64,000 nucleotides of DNA from Euphorbia lathyris (taxonomy: Eukaryota; Streptophyta; Magnoliopsida; Malpighiales; Euphorbiaceae). Each line of letters begins with the position of its first letter. The stretch's first letter is position 1. Below, piece by piece: positions 59,269 to 64,000 of the stretch. Made by a program: the position numbers and the translations under genes. Location: positions 16,830,001-16,894,000 of the forward strand of contig NC_088917.1 in the NCBI RefSeq assembly GCF_963576675.1, read 5' to 3'. Below the pieces are notes generated by a model, which was given only the letters and a program-made list of their open reading frames with translations, was not told the DNA's origin and did no database searches.

Positions 59269-59483
59269 CCCATGGTCAAGCCCTAGATTTGTTTTCAATA
59301 TATATCTTATTTATATATTTGTTATTCATGTTTATCTCTTAGATATTATAGATATTATAGGAAGTAGTTTCTTGTTTATAGCTTCTGTTTATAACAAAAC
59401 CTAGGGCATTTTCTCTTCCTGTAATCTGTATAAATACACACCTGATCAATGAGAATTATAATCCTTCTCTATTATTCTCTATA
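59256..59483 (+). repeat. 3' LTR of the Ale-type copia (228 bp)
   Basis: Identical to 54776-55004 except for one missing C (TTTCCTTG versus TTTCTTG). Followed by TTATT. Confidence 0.93.
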
Positions 59484-62453
59484 TTATTAAATCAGCATAG
59501 CAGATTACTTGATAGGATTCATCAAATCAACAGACATGAAATACAAATATCTTGCAAATTACTTATTAGATATGCTATGCAAAAAAAAAAAGTAAGAGGG
59601 ACCACTTAAAAGGTGTCTAAACATATCAATCTAGATGGGTTTGGCTCCTCAAACATTCAATCTTATAATTATATCTTCAAATTCAAAAGTGGGAGAAATT
59701 GTATGAAAGGGCATACATAGAAAGAATTAGTTAATGTGTAAAAGGATAGGCAAGATGATCATGATTTTAACTATCTAAAAGAATACAATAATATTTTAGA
59801 AATAAACAACTTCCTGTGGAATGTGGAATGATTTAAATCCTATACACATTATTCACCTTTGCTAGCATATATGCATGCATTCTCTGCTTTTCCTTTCTCC
59901 TGACTCATGCAATTGACAACCTGCTTGAAACTTACATCATTAAATTAACATTAAATTACTTTCAGAAATTCATTCGTAGGACTACAAGGACCAGAATCAA
60001 AACTACCCATAATTAAAGGACTATAATCAAACCCCTAGCAACCAAACCAAAATCACTGAAAAAAGAAACAAACCAGAACACAAGCAAAATCAAAACAGAA
60101 TTAAAGCAATAAACAGCAAGCAGAATGGAATCAAATGGACTTAAATTACTGAAAAGAAAACTTACCTGGAAAGTTCTAATCGGTAGCCGAATGAACAAAG
60201 AGGAGCATTCGAGTAAAAACCTTCCTCCCAAAACAAACCCTAAGAGTTCCAGGTTTAACCCAAACTATACATAGAAAAGGAAAAGCAAAATTACTAAATT
60301 ACTCAATTTCTAAATAATTCATGAGGGGCTTTTTAAGCCATTGCACGGTGGCCGTCGACGCTTTTATTTTGGTGCTGGTTTTGATGGGGATTGTGATTCT
60401 GATGATGCGATATAAACCTTCTCTGTCTCGCCATTTCGTTTATCGTCACCACCATTCCTTTCTCAGGAAACAGAAATCACACAGCTTCACGAGAGAGAAG
60501 GGGTAGTGTAATTTGATCGAGAACAGAGAAGAGAGAATGAAAGTGGCGGTGGACAAACCAAATGGTGGAGACGGTGGCAAAAACGTTCAGATCGCCGCCC
60601 TCGTGAGAAGTAGGTAGATAATTCAAAGGAAACCTGATTAACCCTACATACCTATAAGAAAATAAATTAATAGCAATATTTAGTTACATATATTATTTAG
60701 GGATATGGTTGAAAATACCAGTATCTTTTACACCAACGAGCAATTTTACCCTGATATTCAAAATGGTGCAATTTTACTCATAATATTGGTATTAAAAAGT
60801 AATTTTACCTCTGAAGTTAAGGATTTGGTCAATGAAAGATTTTATATTTTTTTTATACAATAATAGAATTGAAGATTAATATTTATAAATTCGGCAAAAT
60901 ATTTGAATTTTTTTGTCCAACTCGTACAAAAGACAGTATTTTTTTAATATTATTTTTTTCACATCTAATCATATATTTATGATCTGTTACTAATGGGTGA
61001 TAGAATGACACACATGTGAAGTGTACATGGAAAGATTGATGACCGAAAAGACAGTTTGATAATTATTTCTTAAATTGAGCCGACTTATCAACTTTAACAG
61101 TATAATTGCTTTTAACTGCAAACATGAGCGGTAAAATTGCTTTTAGTTGTAAAAGTTAGAGTTATTTTTGCACCTTATCCCTATTATTATGTTTTTATTA
61201 ATTTAACTCTTAATAATTTAATCAAACAAAAATTAATAATATAATTAATCATTATTATTATTTAGAAAAAATTCGACTTATAATTATTAATGTAAAATTT
61301 ACAAAAAAAAATTATTTTACATAACAAAATATTATAAAATATTAAACTACTACATCAATAAAATAGATTAAATATTTTAATCAAATTTCAAATCTCCTTG
61401 TTAATTGAAAAGTATTTAAACAAAACCAATTTTAAAAAAACAAACTTATAAATACTTGATTACAAAAGATAAATATTAATGTCAACATGTACTTTCTATT
61501 TTTTTTATGTTATGTTGATCAATTTTTTAATCCACGTATTATTTATTTATTTTTCATTATTTGTCATGTTAATAATTTAATATGCATTTGTTATTATAAT
61601 AACTTTATAAAAATAAAATGCATATATGACAATTATCGTAAAAAAAATGTTATATTTGATGAGAATATAAAAAGTTCATAAATTAATATTAAATTATAAT
61701 AATTTATCTTTGATGACGTTATAAAATGTCATAAGTTAATATTAAATTATGACAAAAAAAAAAATTTGTCACATAAATAGTCCAATAAATAACAATACAT
61801 CATTATTGTCACAATAAAGTAACAAAATATGACAACATATATTTTATCACATTTTCAACTTATTTTATTACGTATTACAATCGTCATTAAATTGTTATCT
61901 GAAATTACAAAACATTAATCGTCATTTATTACAAATATTTTGTCATTAAATTACTATGTTATTCCAACTTGATATTACTAAACTTTCTCTGAATATATTA
62001 TGGTGACGATCATTCATATATCGTCATAATAATATCACAATGCATGACGATATTTAAACAATATCACAGAAAATAATAATAAATGACAAAATCTAATTTG
62101 TTATTGTTTGTTCGAATTAAATGATCACAAATACAAAGTGTCATAAAAAACAATTCTTACAATGATGAATCTTTCGTCACCAATTATTCTTATTTTTCAC
62201 GAAATTTTTTTCCCGCCATATTTATTCTACTAAATTTTACCTTCAAAACTATAGGTTATGATATTGTTTTTATCGTCATAAAATATATCTGATAGTGACG
62301 AATTGGTAAAACAATGGCGACGTTCATAAAAATTGTTGTGAGAAAATTAAAAACAATGACGAAAGGTAAAATTTGTCATGTTAAATTGATTATTAGTGAC
62401 GAAATTATGTTTGTAGAAAACAAAATCGTCATAAAATGTCATATTTCTTGTAG
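59484..62453. other. Right arm of the CACTA-like element
   Basis: AT-rich. A less AT-rich part at 60150-60610 contains a 61-codon ORF (60321-60506) I cannot assign. From about 61680 to the end, TGACGA/TCGTCA motifs are dense. No transposase is seen. Confidence 0.5.
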
Positions 62454-62855
62454 AGCAACCTCCACACGTCGGTTGTCAAGAGGCCCAACATCCCTCATAG
62501 TTCTAACGGTATCATCATTCCCGATACCCTCAAAGTCATCACTATCACTATCATCATTATGCACAAGGACAAAGTTGGGTCTTCTTACCTCAGGTTCCCT
62601 AAGACCCATTTGTGGAAGCTGTTGTTCAGGGACTCCTTCCTTTCTCTGGGTCGATCCTCCCGCGGTTGGTCGGATTAACGCCAGAACCTCCAGTTTGAAG
62701 TTTTCTAGGGAGGTGGCTAGCTCCAGGAACCGTTGGTCGGTTTGCCTCTGCCGCTCATGGCTGGCCTGGATCTGTTCCGCGAGGTGCTCCCTCAGCTCCT
62801 CATACCTCCGGTCACTGGTTTCCATGGAATCTTACGGTTGTCGGGGTTGAACCAT
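62454..62855 (-). pseudogene. Element C: 5' part of gag
   Basis: ATG 62855-62853 aligned with element B; the eighth codon is TAA (62832-62834) where B has CAA, a C-to-T nonsense change. The next Met (62825, METSDRRYEEL) could restart. The sequence has a coiled-coil-like N-terminus (REHLAEQIQASHERQRQ) and stops at the insertion border. It continues at 52195. Confidence 0.85.
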
Positions 62856-62887
62856 TGCCAAAAGAAGTTTCGGGTCAGGAAACGATC

Positions 62888-62900
62888 GGCTCTGATACCA
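62888..62900 (-). promoter_or_regulatory. Primer binding site of element C, initiator tRNA-Met
   Basis: Minus strand TGGTATCAGAGCC, two bases inside the 5' LTR end. Confidence 0.88.
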
Positions 62901-62902
62901 AC

Positions 62903-63409
62903 TGATACAGATTGAAAGCGATAAATGGAGGTTTTAATCGTAAACCAATAAAGATGTTCTTCTCTAGCTAAACTAGAAGGAGTGAATCCCAATAAACAAG
63001 GTATAAACCTTAGGTTCTCAAAGAGAATGATTTTGATTGATAAAAAGTTGGTTCATCCTTACAAAATAGGGGTTTAAATACTTCCCCTAAAGATAAGAGA
63101 AAGGACAGGGACTACCCCTACTAGGGTTACAATAAGGCTAACAACAAAAGGGTAAGATAGGTAATACGCCCCGACAATCAGTACAATGGTACAGGTACGG
63201 ATTGTCAGGGTTGTTAGGTGAATTACTTCGGAAGGAAGTAAACAGAGGTCCGTCCAGGGGTGGATATTCGCCTCTTTGCATACTCCTAGATACGCCCCGC
63301 TCGTATGTCCTGGGGATCCTCCCTCCTAGGTACAACCTCCGTGGGTCTGATGTCCGAGGATCCGCCAGAGCACGTGTGATCAACGATCCCAGTTAGGATG
63401 TCTGCATCA
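62903..63409 (-). repeat. 5' LTR of element C (507 bp)
   Basis: Plus strand TGATACAG...TGCATCA. Pairs with 47532-48041. TATTTAAA at 63073-63080 (minus strand) is a TATA candidate. Confidence 0.92.
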
Positions 63410-64000
63410 TATCATATTTCCATAATCTATTTTATGGCAATTTAATGTTATTGCTTGTTTGCTATGTTCCTTTGACTCCACTATATATTATTCCATCCAC
63501 TTCTATGGCTACTCCTTGCATTAAATAAAAAATTTATTTATTTTTATGTTAATAAATTAATTCAACTTTAACATAGTTTTATTACGGTTTCTGCACATTT
63601 GTGTCCATTGCAGTGATGTTGATCTATTATGATAGGGGTTTTTAGAGTTATGAAGTATGATATCCTTGAATGAAATATTATTAGCTCATCCTGATCCTTC
63701 CTGGAAAGACCAAATAAATAAATAAATAAATAAAATATTATGTTATGTTAAATCCAAGTTATGAATTATTGATTATATTTTTACACTTACGGCCATGTTT
63801 TGATTCTTACACCATTTTGAGTATTAAGGAATGTACAATTACGAACGTGAACCTCCTCCACCGTGTCCTTATCTCGGTGATCTCCTAAGCTCCCTACACT
63901 ATATATTTTGATATCCAAAAAATAAAATAGATAAATTCATAAGCAACAAATCTTATTCATTATTATTACATTTAGATAATTTAGTGTTTTTCGTAATATT
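63410..64000. other. Flank of element C
   Basis: Starts with the target duplication TATCA and the rest of the 80-bp duplicated unit (to about 63459). An AAAT microsatellite lies near 63711-63735. No gene is seen. Confidence 0.6.

Larger units (their letters stand above)
54776..59483 (+). mobile_element. Ale-type Ty1/copia retrotransposon, very young but defective
   Basis: 4708 bp: LTRs 54776-55004 and 59256-59483, target duplication TTATT (54771-54775 and 59484-59488), primer site, gag-pol, polypurine tract. The LTRs differ by a single base indel. Small size, short LTRs and the integrase spacing fit the Ale (Retrofit) lineage. Gag-pol has three stops and one frameshift. Confidence 0.93.
52198..62453. 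mobile_element. CACTA-like DNA element inserted in gag of element C (non-autonomous)
   Basis: Ends CTACAAGAAAT (52198) and ATTTCTTGTAG (to 62453) are perfect 11-bp inverted repeats. Both end regions are full of short TGACGAAA/TTTCGTCA and TGTCATAA-type motifs in both directions, as in subterminal regions of CACTA elements. Element B shows the uninterrupted gag at this point (about 44758). The usual leading CA of CACTA is not seen and the target duplication is unclear, so another TIR superfamily is possible. Without the copia inside, it is about 5.5 kb. I see no transposase. Confidence 0.6.
47532..63409 (-). mobile_element. CRM-like Ty3/gypsy chromovirus, element C (with nested insertions)
   Basis: Same family as element B. 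5' LTR 63409-62903, 3' LTR 48041-47532, target duplication TATCA (47527-47531 and 63410-63414). Gag is split at 52195/62454 by a 10.3-kb insertion that itself carries a copia element. Without the insertion the element is about 5.6 kb. LTRs differ at about 14 places (about 3%). Confidence 0.9.

Noticed and set aside
60321..60506. Plus-strand ORF of 61 codons with a hydrophobic segment
   Set aside because: No recognised family, short, inside a transposon arm; kept only as a remark in the region entry.
1..64000. tRNA or rRNA genes
   Set aside because: Only primer sites complementary to tRNA ends were found; no cloverleaf or rRNA sequence was recognised by eye.

Overview
The window is plant nuclear DNA, most likely from a eudicot and from pericentromeric or other gene-poor heterochromatin. 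I see no single-copy host gene that is clearly intact. Almost everything can be assigned to retrotransposons: Athila-type Ty3/gypsy, two Ty1/copia families, a CRM-like chromovirus, an L1-type LINE, pieces of CACTA and hAT DNA transposons, and AT-rich filler between them. The genus cannot be read from this sequence.

Layout. (1) 1-18557: an Athila-like tandem. The 3' half of one element (1-5020) shares an LTR (5021-6548) with a complete second element (5021-18557; LTR 1528 bp, tRNA-Asp primer site, gag-pol, two extra 3' ORFs, polypurine tract, LTR). The tandem sits inside the 5' LTR of a copia element. (2) 18558-27283: two decayed copia elements that also share a middle LTR (23762-24625). Both have long leaders with a cluster of GC-rich hairpins. 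(3) 27284-30363: filler, a fragment of a possible plant gene on the minus strand, a CACTA end, and a 355-bp hAT-type MITE with a perfect 8-bp target duplication. (4) 30364-40329: a LINE on the minus strand between direct repeats, plus a copia/CACTA composite fragment present twice. (5) 40330-45722: a CRM-like gypsy element on the minus strand with target duplication CATGT. (6) 45723-47531: a third copy of the repeat seen next to the LINE, and a MITE-like element. (7) 47532-63409: a second CRM-like element (target duplication TATCA). Its gag is split by a large terminal-inverted-repeat element (52198-62453), which in turn holds a young Ale-type copia (54776-59483, target duplication TTATT). (8) 63410-64000: flank.

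How it fits together. Nesting and LTR divergence give a relative order. The CRM-like elements have LTRs that differ by about 3% by my eye count, the Athila LTRs by about 1%, and the Ale LTRs by one indel only. Most elements carry stops or frameshifts, so the region is a graveyard of elements that needed help from other copies. The one long extra ORF without a break is the second 3' ORF of the right Athila copy (14374-15594). The least expected signals are the paired paralogous ORFs of the Athila element, its three copies of a GC-rich hairpin module, and the structured copia leaders with GNRA-type loops and apparent compensatory changes. All divergence figures are manual counts and should be recomputed.
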